DNA of 64,000 nucleotides, taken from Cryobacterium arcticum (GTDB lineage Bacteria; Actinomycetota; Actinomycetes; Actinomycetales; Microbacteriaceae). The translations under genes were made by a program, and so were the position numbers. A model generated the notes under the pieces. It saw nothing but the letters and a program-made list of their open reading frames with translations. It was not told the origin of the DNA and ran no database searches. The DNA lies in NCBI RefSeq assembly GCF_003185895.1, contig NZ_QHLY01000012.1:806001-870000 (forward strand). Direction: 5' to 3'. Positions 19,213 through 28,390 of the stretch are shown here, one piece after another (position 1 is the first letter of the stretch; each line of letters opens with the position of its first letter).

Positions 19213-20652
19213 CTACGCGCCGAGTTCGGCCTCGATGCGCGCCAGGCTCGCCACCACGGCGGCGCGTTGCGGCGACCGGGGCGGCAGCAGTTGCAGGCAG
19301 GCACGCCAGACCTCGCTGTCCCATCTGGCCTCGTCGGTGTGCGCGTAGTCGAGCAGCACGTCGACCGCGGCGTCGCTGAGCAGGGTCTGCCGCAACCGCG
19401 TACTGACGTCGCCGCGGATCTCGACGATGCCGGGCGCGACCGAGCCGGGCAGCACGGGCCCCCGGTAGGCAGCCAGGGCCATCCGGTGGGCGCCGCGACC
19501 GAGGAGCCCCAGGAGTCCGCCGGCATCGGTGTCCAGGCTGGTCTCCAGCCTGTAGGGGCGGGAGCCGATGCGCAGTTGCGGATGGCTGAGCGCCAGCACC
19601 CGGCGCAACCGCACCATCTCGGCACGCAGGTTCTCGACCGCGTGCGCCTGGTCCTCGTTCAGGCAGGCGGCGAGCCGATCGGCCGACAGCCCCTGTCGGT
19701 TCCAGGCCAGCAGGAGCAGGATCTCCGCGTGCCGGGGGCTCAGGTCCACCGCGGCACCCGTGCCCGGCACCGGCGCGCCGAACGGCCCGGGCAGCCCGGC
19801 CGGGGCTCCGCCGCGCAGGGCGCCGTGCTCCGTACCGAGCACCGTCAGTAACGGGTTCGAGGCGGTGAAACCGCTCGGCCGGGTGGGCGCCGGTCTCGGC
19901 GCGCTCAGGCTCTGGATACGCAGCTCACCCTCGAGTGCGGCCACGGCGGCCTCCACCAACGGCAGCGTCTGCGGCGCGACGGCTCCGTCTCCCCCGGTGA
20001 TGTCGATCACCCCGAGCACGGCGCCCGTGACCGGGTCGTGGATGGGCACAGCGGTGCAGCTGAACGAATGCGCCAGCTGGCTGAAGTGTTCGGCACGCTG
20101 AATCTGGATGCCGTGGTCGAGGGTGAGAGCCGTGCCCGGCGCGCTCGTGCCCACGCGGGCCTCCGACCAGTCCGCACCCACCACGAAGTGCATATCCTCT
20201 GCCCGGCTGCGCACACCGCTGTCGCCGTCGATCCACAGCAGCCGGCCGGATTCGTCGGCCACGGCCACGATCAGCCCGAACTCGGCGGCATGCCGAACCA
20301 GCAGCCGGTTGATCACCGGCAACACGGCCGCCAGTGGATGCGCCGCACGGAGCCGGTCGAGGTCGTCGGCGCTGAGGGTGGGCGCGGCCTGCGCCGTCAA
20401 AGGGTCCAGGCGCAACGAGAGGGAGCGCTGCCAGGATTCCCGCACCAGGCGTCGCACACCGCCACGCCCGGCGTTCGTCGACGGTAGGTCCATCCGGTCG
20501 CCGATCACAGCCTCGTGCTGGCGCTCGTGCCAGGCGAAGGAGGCGAGAGGCGAATCGCTGGCAGTCACCGTCCACGGGCTGGTCATCGAGGTGCCCGCAA
20601 CAGGATCGCTGGGCCTGCCGGACCCGGCGCGGTCGCTCACGGCTCGGCTCAC
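19213..20652 (-). CDS. GAF-domain transcriptional regulator (AcoR-like, without AAA+ domain)
   Basis: This 479-residue protein resembles the regulators that accompany ExaC-type aldehyde dehydrogenases in actinobacteria. RLVRESWQRSLSLRLDP near residue 65 is the N-terminal signature of AcoR-type activators. A GAF sensor domain spans about 105-250 (IVAVADESGRLLWIDGD, GTSAPGTALTLDHGIQI, HDPVTGAVLGVIDITGG). Instead of the sigma-54 AAA+ module, the C-terminal part has DLSPRHAEILLLLAWNRQGLSADRLAACL and VENLRAEMVRLRRVL, which looks like a winged-helix DNA-binding region. The GTG at 20650-20652 has GGAGG five bases upstream. A possible -10 box TACAAT is at 20713-20718 (minus strand). The likely target is the adjacent dehydrogenase gene. 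Confidence 0.8.
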   Translation of the reverse strand: MSRAVSDRAGSGRPSDPVAGTSMTSPWTVTASDSPLASFAWHERQHEAVIGDRMDLPSTNAGRGGVRRLVRESWQRSLSLRLDPLTAQAAPTLSADDLDRLRAAHPLAAVLPVINRLLVRHAAEFGLIVAVADESGRLLWIDGDSGVRSRAEDMHFVVGADWSEARVGTSAPGTALTLDHGIQIQRAEHFSQLAHSFSCTAVPIHDPVTGAVLGVIDITGGDGAVAPQTLPLVEAAVAALEGELRIQSLSAPRPAPTRPSGFTASNPLLTVLGTEHGALRGGAPAGLPGPFGAPVPGTGAAVDLSPRHAEILLLLAWNRQGLSADRLAACLNEDQAHAVENLRAEMVRLRRVLALSHPQLRIGSRPYRLETSLDTDAGGLLGLLGRGAHRMALAAYRGPVLPGSVAPGIVEIRGDVSTRLRQTLLSDAAVDVLLDYAHTDEARWDSEVWRACLQLLPPRSPQRAAVVASLARIEAELGA

Positions 20653-20780
20653 GGTTACCTCCGATCAGCGCTGGTCGTCGGCGACCGGGCTCACTGGCCG
20701 GTCGGGTGCTTCATTGTAGGCATAGTCTGCGTGGAAGGGTGCCGGGCACGCGACGGCGGTGGCAGGTCCCGAAGGGAACC

Positions 20781-22316
20781 CTAGACCGGTGGCATGTTGG
20801 GCCGGTCGCCCTCGCGCAACCAGTCGTCGAAGAAGCCGCCGAGTTGTTCGCCAGCGGTCTCTTCCATCACGGCTTCGAAGTCCTCGGTCGTGGCGGCCGA
20901 GTCGTTGTACCGGGTCAGCCACAGGCGGGCGCCGGCAAAGAATGCGTCGTCGCCGATCTCGGCGCGCAAAGCGTGGATCGCGGCCGCTCCCCGCAGGTAG
21001 ACCGGGGCTTCGAACAGGCTGTCGCGTCCCGGGTCTGCGATGTTCAGCGCCCAGCCGTCGTTCTCGTCGAGAATCGCCACGGTGTCCGTGAACTGGTCGT
21101 CGATGGTCGCCGTGCCCTGGTGCTCGGCCCACAGCCACTCGATGTAGGTCGCCCAGCCTTCGTTCAACCAGATGTCCTGCCAATCGGCCGGGGACACCGA
21201 GTTGCCGAACCACTGGTGGCCGAGTTCGTGCACCACGGTGTATTCATCCGCGACCTCGGAGTAGATCGGACGGGTCTGGGTCTCCAGCGCGTACTCGACG
21301 GTGTCGTCGTCGACGATCGCGCCGAACGACTCGAACGGGTAGCGCCCGAATTGGCTCTCCAGGAACGTGATCATCTGCGGCTGCAACGCCAGAGCCGCCG
21401 TGGTCTCGGTGAGCTCATCACCGGTGACGCCATCGTCGACGGCGTTGAGAATCGGCAGGCCGCGCGGACCGCGATCCCGGGAGACCGCGTAGTCGCCGAC
21501 ACTCGCCGTCGACAGGTAGCTGGCCATCGGGTCGGACGCCTGCCAGGTCCAGGTCGTCCACCCGGCGCGGGTCTTGGGCTTGCCGGCGGGCAGCCCGTTC
21601 GCCACCGCCGTCTTGCCCTCAGGCACCGTGATCCGGTAGGTGTACGTCGCCTTGTCTTGCGGGTCATCGTTCACCGGGTACCAGGTCGACGCCCCCTCGG
21701 GCTCGTTGACCACCATCGCGCCATCGGCAGTGGTCACCCAGCCGTAGAGCGCCTCGGTGGTGTCGAGGGGCCGGCCGGTAGCCCCGCCGTAGCTGACGAC
21801 GATGGTCGTGGTGCGTCCCTCCTTGAGCTTCGGCCGCAGCCCGACGGTGAGCTCCCAGATCCGGTTGGCGTCGTCCTGAGTCTGGGACCACTCGGCGTTG
21901 CCCTTGTTGTGCGACGTGCCGTGTGCCGCCGCCTTGCCGTCCACCCGCACGCCCGTGACGTCGAGGCCCCGAAGGTCGAAGTTGAGCGATTGCAGATCCT
22001 GGGTGGCGCGCAGGGTGATGGTCGCGACGCCGCTCAGGCGCCCGGTGAGAACTCCGGGATCAGCCGGCGGTTCGTAGCGCAGGGCGAGGTCGTAGTTCTG
22101 CACGTCGTACCCGCCGTTTCCGGCGTACGGGAAGTACGCATCACCGCTTCCGGACGCACCGGCCGGGTAGCGCGGCCCGCCGTTTCCGGATGAGACCGGC
22201 GCCGGTCCGGCCGGAACCGTCCCGGACGCTGCCGTTGCCGGCGCCACCGGAACAGCTACAGCGAACACCGCCAACCCGGCCAGGGCAACGGTGGTGAGCC
22301 TCATTGCTGTCAGCAC
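20781..22316 (-). CDS. Secreted M1-family zinc metallopeptidase
   Basis: It is probably an exported aminopeptidase. The 511-residue protein has a signal peptide (MRLTTVALAGLAVFAVAVPVA, then an Ala-rich cleavage region), an N-terminal beta domain and the M1 catalytic motif VVHELGHQWFGN near residue 345 with the third zinc ligand Glu in WLNEGWATYIEW 18-19 residues on. It is shorter than 850-residue PepN because it lacks the large helical C-terminal domain, like other short actinobacterial M1 enzymes. I prefer the GTG at 22314-22316, six bases after AAGGGA; an ATG two codons earlier is also possible. Confidence 0.88.
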   Translation of the reverse strand: MLTAMRLTTVALAGLAVFAVAVPVAPATAASGTVPAGPAPVSSGNGGPRYPAGASGSGDAYFPYAGNGGYDVQNYDLALRYEPPADPGVLTGRLSGVATITLRATQDLQSLNFDLRGLDVTGVRVDGKAAAHGTSHNKGNAEWSQTQDDANRIWELTVGLRPKLKEGRTTTIVVSYGGATGRPLDTTEALYGWVTTADGAMVVNEPEGASTWYPVNDDPQDKATYTYRITVPEGKTAVANGLPAGKPKTRAGWTTWTWQASDPMASYLSTASVGDYAVSRDRGPRGLPILNAVDDGVTGDELTETTAALALQPQMITFLESQFGRYPFESFGAIVDDDTVEYALETQTRPIYSEVADEYTVVHELGHQWFGNSVSPADWQDIWLNEGWATYIEWLWAEHQGTATIDDQFTDTVAILDENDGWALNIADPGRDSLFEAPVYLRGAAAIHALRAEIGDDAFFAGARLWLTRYNDSAATTEDFEAVMEETAGEQLGGFFDDWLREGDRPNMPPV

Positions 22317-22462
22317 GGACATTCCCTTCGTTGGGAGTGACGGAGAATCGTGGCCTGCGCTGAGGCGTCGTGTGTCGAAGCTGGCGCGGGAGCGGGCCGG
22401 GACTGACCACCGTAATGCGCCTTGCCGCGATCGGGAAGGGCCTCGGTGCACCGTGCGTCGAG

Positions 22463-23560
22463 CTAGGAGCCGATCTCCTGGTAGGCGGCGAACAACAGCG
22501 ACGCATCCGGGCCCTCGAGCACGGTGGGCTTGCCGATGTCGTCGAGCACAATGAAGCGCAGCATGCCGCTGCGGGTCTTCTTGTCGCGTTGCATCGTCGC
22601 CAGCAGGGTGGGCCAGCGACCGACCGGGTAGGTGATCGGTAGGGTGAGTGACTCCAGGATGCGGCGGTGCCTGTCGACGGCCTCGTCGGAGAGCCGGCCG
22701 CTGAGCCGGGCCAGTTCGGCGGCGAACATCATGCCCACTGCCACGGCGGCTCCGTGCCGCCAGCCGTAGCGTTCGGCGTGCTCGACGGCGTGGCCGAGGG
22801 TGTGACCGTAGTTGAGGATCTCCCGCAGTCCGGCCTCCTTGAAGTCGACACCGACGACGCGGGCCTTCATGCCGATAGCCAGTTCGAGCACCCGGCGGAA
22901 TTGCGGCGTGGTCGGGTCGGTGACCGCGTCCACGTCGGCCTCGACGATATCGAGGATCTCTGGCACCTGGATGAACCCGGCCTTCACGATCTCGGCGAAG
23001 CCGGCGAGGATTTCGTTCCGGGGCAGATCGGCGAGGATCTCGAGGTCGCAGACCACCGCAGCGGGGGCGTAGAAGGTACCGACGAGGTTCTTTCCCTCAG
23101 CGGTATTGATGCCGTTCTTGCCGCCGACGGCGGCGTCGACCATGCCGAGCACGCTGGTGGGGATCTGCACGAGCTTCACGCCGCGCAACCAGGTCGCCGC
23201 CACGAAGCCGGCCAGGTCGGTCACGGCTCCGCCGCCGAAGCCGATCACGGCGTCGGTGCGGGTGAAGTCGGCCTGGCCCATCACCTGCCAGCAGAATGCG
23301 GCCACCTCGACCCGCTTGGCGGCTTCGGCGTCGGGGACTTCGGCGATCAGTACCTCGTAGCGGTCGAGCAGGCTTTCCCGCAGCGCCACAGCGCGGGCGC
23401 CGAGGTGCGAGGTGTGCACGATCAGCACCTTCTTGACGGTGTCGCCCAGCTGGGCGGCGACGTCGGCAACGATGCCGCGGCCGATCAGCACGGGGTAGGT
23501 GTCGACCCCGGTCACGGTGATGGTGGTGGTGCCGGTCTCTTCGGGCTGCATGTCGGTCAC
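22463..23560 (-). CDS. aroB: 3-dehydroquinate synthase
   Basis: AroB converts DAHP to 3-dehydroquinate, step two of the shikimate pathway, using NAD and a divalent metal. The 365-residue protein shows the NAD-binding segment VIGFGGGAVTDLAGFVAATWLRG, PTSVLGMVDAAVGGKNGIN, and the metal ligands in LNYGHTLGHAVEH. The GTG at 23558-23560 overlaps the aroK stop as GTGA, implying coupled translation. It is the last gene of the aroE-C-K-B run. Confidence 0.95.
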   Translation of the reverse strand: MTDMQPEETGTTTITVTGVDTYPVLIGRGIVADVAAQLGDTVKKVLIVHTSHLGARAVALRESLLDRYEVLIAEVPDAEAAKRVEVAAFCWQVMGQADFTRTDAVIGFGGGAVTDLAGFVAATWLRGVKLVQIPTSVLGMVDAAVGGKNGINTAEGKNLVGTFYAPAAVVCDLEILADLPRNEILAGFAEIVKAGFIQVPEILDIVEADVDAVTDPTTPQFRRVLELAIGMKARVVGVDFKEAGLREILNYGHTLGHAVEHAERYGWRHGAAVAVGMMFAAELARLSGRLSDEAVDRHRRILESLTLPITYPVGRWPTLLATMQRDKKTRSGMLRFIVLDDIGKPTVLEGPDASLLFAAYQEIGS

Positions 23561-24171
23561 GATTGTGTTCTAACCCATTTCACGATGTCGGCGGCGATGG
23601 CGTCGACCGGTCTGGTCGAGGTGTCGAAGGAGACGCTGGCCAGTGCCTCGTAGAGCGGCCGGCGTTCGTCGTAGATGCGCTGCCAGGCGTCGGGGCCGGC
23701 AGCCAGCAAGGGGCGTTTGGCGTTCTTGGTACGGTTGCGCACGGCCTCTGCGGTGGTGCTGAGTGAGATCACCGTGGCGCGGCGCAGGTCTGCCCGGCTG
23801 GCCGGGTCGAGCACGGCTCCGCCGCCGAGGGAGACGACGGCCCTGCTGCGCTGCAGGGCAGCGGCCACTGCCGCGCGTTCGAGCGCCCGGAAGTGGTCCT
23901 CACCGTTCGCCGCGAAGATCTCGGTGATCGGCCCGTGCTCGGCGACGATGTCCTTGTCGGTGTCGATGAACGGCACCCGGAGGGCGCGCGCGACCCGGCG
24001 GCCGATCTTGGACTTGCCGGATGCCATCGGGCCGATGAAGACCAGCGGGTACAGCGGCGTGTCGGTGTCCCGGGCCGGTTCGGCGCCCTCCGCAGCCGGC
24101 GCACGCCGGGCTGCCGGAGCGGCCGGCCAGCCGTCGGCGGGGCGGGAGGCCTCCGGGCTGAGGAACAGCAC
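23557..24171 (-). CDS. aroK: Shikimate kinase with N-terminal Ala/Pro-rich extension
   Basis: Shikimate kinase phosphorylates shikimate with ATP. Conserved parts are the P-loop GPMASGKSKIGR, FIDTDKDIVAEHG (substrate Asp), FRALERAAV, and SLGGGAVLDPASR followed by the lid RTKNAKRPLL. The kinase core accounts for about 170 residues; about 38 more precede it and are rich in Ala, Pro and Arg. I used the GTG at 24169-24171, just after the aroC stop, as the start. It lacks a good ribosome binding site, so the true start may differ and translation may depend on aroC. Confidence 0.88.
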   Translation of the reverse strand: MLFLSPEASRPADGWPAAPAARRAPAAEGAEPARDTDTPLYPLVFIGPMASGKSKIGRRVARALRVPFIDTDKDIVAEHGPITEIFAANGEDHFRALERAAVAAALQRSRAVVSLGGGAVLDPASRADLRRATVISLSTTAEAVRNRTKNAKRPLLAAGPDAWQRIYDERRPLYEALASVSFDTSTRPVDAIAADIVKWVRTQS

Positions 24172-24172
24172 G

Positions 24173-25381
24173 TTACACGGTGGCGTCGCTGGACGCCCCG
24201 GTGCGCAGGTTCGCCGGGATGTTGGCGAGGTAGGAGTCCAGGTTGCGGCGGGTCTCGGTGAGCGAGTCGCCACCGAACTTCTCCAGCACCGAGTTGGCCA
24301 GCACGAGCGCGACCATGGCCTCGGCCACGACTCCGGCGGCCGGGACCGCACAGACGTCTGAGCGCTGGTGGTGCGCAGGCGCTGCTTCGCTCGTGGTGAC
24401 GTCCACAGTGCGCAGGGCCCGCGGAATCGTGGCGATCGGCTTCATTCCAGCGCGCACCCGCAACACGGTTCCGGTCGACATGCCGCCCTCGGTGCCGCCG
24501 GCCTTGTCGCTGGCGCGCACGATGCGGTCGTCGACCTGCACGAGTTCGTCGTGAGCGGCCGATCCGCGGCGAGTGGTGGTGAGGAAGCCGTCGCCGACCT
24601 CCACGCCCTTGATCGCCTGGATGCCCATCAGCGCGGCAGCCAGCTGCGAGTCGAGCCGTTTGTCCCAGTGCACGAAGGAGCCCAGACCGGGTGGGAGGTT
24701 GTAGGCGAGCACCTCGACGATGCCGCCGAGGGTGTCGCCGTCCTTGTGCGCGGCGTCCACTTCGGCCACCATCAGCGCGCTGGTGGCGGGGTCGAAGCAG
24801 CGCAACGGGTCGGCGTCGAGGGTGTCGACGTCGCTCGGGTGCGGCAGCGGCGAACCCTCTGGAACGCGGACCGGGCCGATCGAGAGAGTGTGGCTGACCA
24901 GTTCGATGCCGAGGCCGGCAAGGAAAGCCCTGGCGACAGCGCCGAGGGCGACGCGGGCGGCGGTTTCGCGGGCGCTGGCACGTTCGAGCACCGGGCGGGC
25001 CTCGTCGAAATCGTACTTCTGCATGCCCACGAGGTCGGCGTGGCCGGGACGGGGACGCACCAGCGGCGCACCGCGACCGCGGGTGAGCAGGGCGGGATCG
25101 ACCGGCTCCGGGCTCATCACCTCAGACCACTTGGGCCATTCGGTGTTGCCGATCCGCAGGGCGACAGGGCCGCCGAGGGTCAGTCCGTGGCGAACGCCGC
25201 CGGAGATGTTCAACTCATCCTGCTCGAATTTCATGCGGGCACCCCGGCCGTAGCCGAGTTTGCGGCGCGCAAGGTCGAGGCGGATCTCATCTAGGGTGAC
25301 CGGGATCCCAGCGGGCAAACCCTCGACAATGGCGAGGAGTTCGGGGCCGTGGGACTCTCCGGCGGTAAGCCAACGAAGCAT
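24173..25381 (-). CDS. aroC: Chorismate synthase
   Basis: AroC makes chorismate from EPSP using reduced FMN. The 402-residue protein begins [21 protein letters not shown] with the conserved GESHG and includes [33 protein letters not shown], and [15 protein letters not shown], all family signatures with the FMN and substrate residues. Five bases separate it from aroE upstream. Confidence 0.96.
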   Translation of the reverse strand: MLRWLTAGESHGPELLAIVEGLPAGIPVTLDEIRLDLARRKLGYGRGARMKFEQDELNISGGVRHGLTLGGPVALRIGNTEWPKWSEVMSPEPVDPALLTRGRGAPLVRPRPGHADLVGMQKYDFDEARPVLERASARETAARVALGAVARAFLAGLGIELVSHTLSIGPVRVPEGSPLPHPSDVDTLDADPLRCFDPATSALMVAEVDAAHKDGDTLGGIVEVLAYNLPPGLGSFVHWDKRLDSQLAAALMGIQAIKGVEVGDGFLTTTRRGSAAHDELVQVDDRIVRASDKAGGTEGGMSTGTVLRVRAGMKPIATIPRALRTVDVTTSEAAPAHHQRSDVCAVPAAGVVAEAMVALVLANSVLEKFGGDSLTETRRNLDSYLANIPANLRTGASSDATV

Positions 25382-25386
25382 AGGTT

Positions 25387-26376
25387 CTATCCTTCCACAG
25401 CGTGGCCCGGCGAAGCGGCACTCCCGGGTGCGGCACCGTCGGCAGCCTCACGTGCGGACGCACCGAGCGCGGCCCCGAGGGTGGCATCGGTGAGGGCCGA
25501 ACGCATGGCGTTGAGCACAGCGGCCTCGTCGGGCAGCGGCTGGAACGGGTCGGAGCCGACGAAGATGCGCACCTGGATGAGCGCCTGGTGCAAGAGCATC
25601 GTGAGTCCGGAACAGGCGCGGCCGCCGGCGGCGGTCCAGGACGAGGCCAGGGCGGTCGGCCACGGGGCATACCCGACGTCGAAGAGCAGCGTGTTCGCCC
25701 GCAGCTCCGCGGGGAACTCCGTGGCCAGCGCGGCGTCGCCCGGCATAGTGCTGATCACGAGATCGCTGCTGCGGCCGGGGTCTGAAATGGCGGAGAGGTC
25801 GGCGACGGTCACGACCAGGCCCAGCCGCCGCCCGAGGTCCACCAGAACGTCGGCGCGGGCCGGGGTGCGCGTGATGATGTCCACGAACTCTGCGCCGAGT
25901 TCCGCGGCGGCGACCAGGGCGGATGCTGCTGTCGCGCCCGCGCCGAGGAGGGTCACCCTCGCGGCCTGGTCGACGCCGGCCTCGGCCAGGGCGCGCACCA
26001 GGCCGGGCACATCCGTGTTGTAGCCGGTGAGCGGCCGGGCCGTCCCGTCGACGGGCTCGTCACCGAACCGCACGGTGTTCACCGCTCCGGTGAGTGTGGC
26101 CACCCGATCGATGTCGCTCAGCCGGGCCTGCACCTGGTGCTTGAGCGGCATGGTCAGCGACAGGCCGAGCCAGTCAGGACCGAGTTCGGCGAGGAACCCG
26201 TCCAGCTCCCCCGCTTCCACCTGCACCGCTGAGTACTGCCATCCCAGCCCGAGGGCCGTGTAGGCGGCGGCGTGCAGCGCCGGGGAGAGCGAGTGCGCGA
26301 TCGGCGAACCGAGCACGGCCAGGCGTCGAGGCGTGTGGTCCTCCGGGGCCTGGTTCTCGGGGGTGGGATCAACCAT
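25387..26376 (-). CDS. aroE: Shikimate dehydrogenase
   Basis: AroE reduces 3-dehydroshikimate with NADPH. The 329-residue protein starts its fold with [19 protein letters not shown] (substrate-binding SLSP), has the catalytic Lys in [11 protein letters not shown] and the Rossmann motif [10 protein letters not shown] near residue 145. The tail after about 295 is Ala-rich and variable. It overlaps the end of mltG by eight bases, placing the aro genes in the mltG transcript. Confidence 0.94.
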   Translation of the reverse strand: MVDPTPENQAPEDHTPRRLAVLGSPIAHSLSPALHAAAYTALGLGWQYSAVQVEAGELDGFLAELGPDWLGLSLTMPLKHQVQARLSDIDRVATLTGAVNTVRFGDEPVDGTARPLTGYNTDVPGLVRALAEAGVDQAARVTLLGAGATAASALVAAAELGAEFVDIITRTPARADVLVDLGRRLGLVVTVADLSAISDPGRSSDLVISTMPGDAALATEFPAELRANTLLFDVGYAPWPTALASSWTAAGGRACSGLTMLLHQALIQVRIFVGSDPFQPLPDEAAVLNAMRSALTDATLGAALGASAREAADGAAPGSAASPGHAVEG

Positions 26377-27910
26377 ATTCGGGGTGCTCCAACATCCAGT
26401 CGTTCCACTTGTCGACTCCGGCTTCGTGCTCCTCTGACGTGGTCGAGAAGATCGTTTCGCCGGTGTCCAGGTTCCAGGTCACGAAGTAGAGCCAGCTGCC
26501 GTCAGCGGGGTGCAGGGCGGCGTCGATGGCCAGGTCACCGGGGTTGCTGATCGGTCCGACCGGTAGGCCGGGGTGCACATAGGTGTTGTAGACGTTGCCC
26601 GCGTCTTCGCGTTCATCGTCGGTGGTAGTCACCAGATGGGTGTTGCCGGTGCCGTAGGCGACGGTGGCGTCGGACTGGAGCAGCCCCGTGTCCCACTGGG
26701 CCGGGTCGAGCCGGTTGTAGAAGACTCTGGACACCTTGTAGTAGTCGTCCCTCAGGCCGGCCTCACGCTGGATCAATGAGGCCATCACGATGGTCTTCCA
26801 GCGGTCCTCCGGTGCGACTCCGGCCTCGTCCAGGGCCTGGAATTGCCGGTCGACCAGGGTCTTGATCGCGTCATGCGCGCTTGTGGCCGGCTGGAACGTG
26901 TAGGTGGCGGGGAAGAGGAAGCCCTCGAGGCTGGTGGCCTCAGCGGGCAGGCCGTAGCCGGACAGGTCGGCTGCCGCAGCCTGGAGGTCGGCGAGCGGGA
27001 TGTCGGTGCCTTCAGCGAGCGAGGCCAGCACGTCCACCGCGGCGGTTCCCTCGGGGATGACCACGGTCAGTTCCTGTCGGGTTTCCGGGTCCTGCAGGGC
27101 TTCGAGGGCGGCCGCGGCGCTCATCTGGGAGGCCAGGAGATAGGCGCCGGGCTGGAAGACCGGGTCCTCGGCCTGGGCGAGGAGCAGCGAGTAGAACGCG
27201 TCGTAGCTCTTCACCACGTCCTGCGCGACGAGGGTGTTCGCGATGTCGGAGCCGGTCTCGCCGTCGTGGATCATCACGAGCACCTCATCGCCTCCAGACC
27301 CCTCGTAGTCCTCTGGGCCCTGGGTGGCCGCGATGAGTTGGGTGATCGGTCCCTGCAGGGCGAAGGCCGCAGCCGCCATCAGGCCGAGGAGCACCAGCAC
27401 GACGATGAGGCAGCCCCAGCCGCCCCTGCGCGACTTCGGCGCGCGCGGGGGCTGGTCCATCAACTGCGCGCGACGGTTGGCGCGGGAGTTCGGGCGGCCG
27501 GTGCGAACCGGCGCGGCCGGCCCGGCAGGTGCTGAGCTGACCGGGGTCGCGGGTTCTGTGGTCTCCGGCGGCGTGCCGAAGCCGAGCCCGGCGAACGGGT
27601 TGTGCTCTGAGCCCCACGCCGAGGCCGATTCCTCCGTCACCGCAGCAGCTACGGGCGGGGTGACCTCCGGCAGGGTTTGGTCGGCGGCAGACGGCCGGAC
27701 AGGTGCCGCTACCGGAGCGGGCTGTTCGACGGGCAGCGGTGCGGGCGGCTCGACCGCCAGCGGGGCCGGGGCCGCGCCTGTGCCCGCGCGACCGGCTTCG
27801 GCCTCCCGGGCTGCTTCGGCTTCACGTCTGGCCCGACGCGACGGCAACGGTGTGCCACCAGCGCCTCCCGACGGATTCGCGTCGGGAGATTCCGGTGCAG
27901 GAGGTGCCAC
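26369..27910 (-). CDS. mltG: Endolytic murein transglycosylase MltG
   Basis: MltG cleaves nascent peptidoglycan strands and so ends glycan chains at the membrane. The 513-residue protein has a long Ala/Pro/Glu-rich cytoplasmic part (about 1-160), a membrane helix at about 165-187 (CLIVVLVLLGLMAAAAFAL), a LysM-like segment with VVIPEGTAAVDVLASLA, and the YceG domain with the catalytic Glu in VMASLIQREAGLRDDYYKVSRVFYNRL, then QSDATVAYGTG and YNTYVHPGLPVGPISNPG. The start is GTG at 27908-27910, two bases after the ruvX stop. Confidence 0.93.
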   Translation of the reverse strand: MAPPAPESPDANPSGGAGGTPLPSRRARREAEAAREAEAGRAGTGAAPAPLAVEPPAPLPVEQPAPVAAPVRPSAADQTLPEVTPPVAAAVTEESASAWGSEHNPFAGLGFGTPPETTEPATPVSSAPAGPAAPVRTGRPNSRANRRAQLMDQPPRAPKSRRGGWGCLIVVLVLLGLMAAAAFALQGPITQLIAATQGPEDYEGSGGDEVLVMIHDGETGSDIANTLVAQDVVKSYDAFYSLLLAQAEDPVFQPGAYLLASQMSAAAALEALQDPETRQELTVVIPEGTAAVDVLASLAEGTDIPLADLQAAAADLSGYGLPAEATSLEGFLFPATYTFQPATSAHDAIKTLVDRQFQALDEAGVAPEDRWKTIVMASLIQREAGLRDDYYKVSRVFYNRLDPAQWDTGLLQSDATVAYGTGNTHLVTTTDDEREDAGNVYNTYVHPGLPVGPISNPGDLAIDAALHPADGSWLYFVTWNLDTGETIFSTTSEEHEAGVDKWNDWMLEHPEYG

Positions 27911-27912
27911 GA

Positions 27913-28389
27913 TTAGGGCCTTCCGGTCTGGTCGACGGGCGTACCGGCAGGTTTGCCTGTGGCCCGTTCAGTGTCAAGGGCGTGCTGCAAGATGATAGTC
28001 GCGGCCACCTGATCGACCACTGGACGTTGGGTGCGAGTGCTGCGTCCGACCGTGCGCAGGGCGGCCTGGGCCGACACCGTCGAGAGCCGCTCGTCGACCA
28101 GGCGCACCGGTACCGCCACGGCGGATGCCAGCGCTCCGGCGAACTCGACGGCGTCATCAGTGGATGCCGTGTGCCGGCCCGAGAGGGCCAGCGGCAGCCC
28201 GACGATCACCTCGACGGCGTCGAGTTCGGCCACGATCGCCGTGATCCGGCCGAGGTCGCCCGGCGCGGCCGCGCCGCGCTCCCTGGGCACCGTCTCCACC
28301 GGAGTGGCGAGCATGCCGTGGAAGTCGCTGCGCGCGACGCCGATTCGCACGGTGCCGACATCGATTCCCACACGCACGCCCGACCGCAT
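27913..28389 (-). CDS. ruvX: Holliday junction resolvase-like / pre-16S rRNA nuclease (YqgF family)
   Basis: YqgF/RuvX has an RNase H-like fold and trims 16S rRNA precursor 5' ends in E. coli. The 158-residue protein has VRVGIDVGTVRIGVARSD (first catalytic Asp), VIVGLPLALSGRH, and LVDERLSTVSAQAALR with the acidic residue, plus a final Asp in VDQVAATIILQHALD. The ATG at 28387-28389 sits one base after the alaS stop; an upstream in-frame extension lies within alaS and is rejected. Confidence 0.92.
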   Translation of the reverse strand: MRSGVRVGIDVGTVRIGVARSDFHGMLATPVETVPRERGAAAPGDLGRITAIVAELDAVEVIVGLPLALSGRHTASTDDAVEFAGALASAVAVPVRLVDERLSTVSAQAALRTVGRSTRTQRPVVDQVAATIILQHALDTERATGKPAGTPVDQTGRP

Positions 28390-28390
28390 A

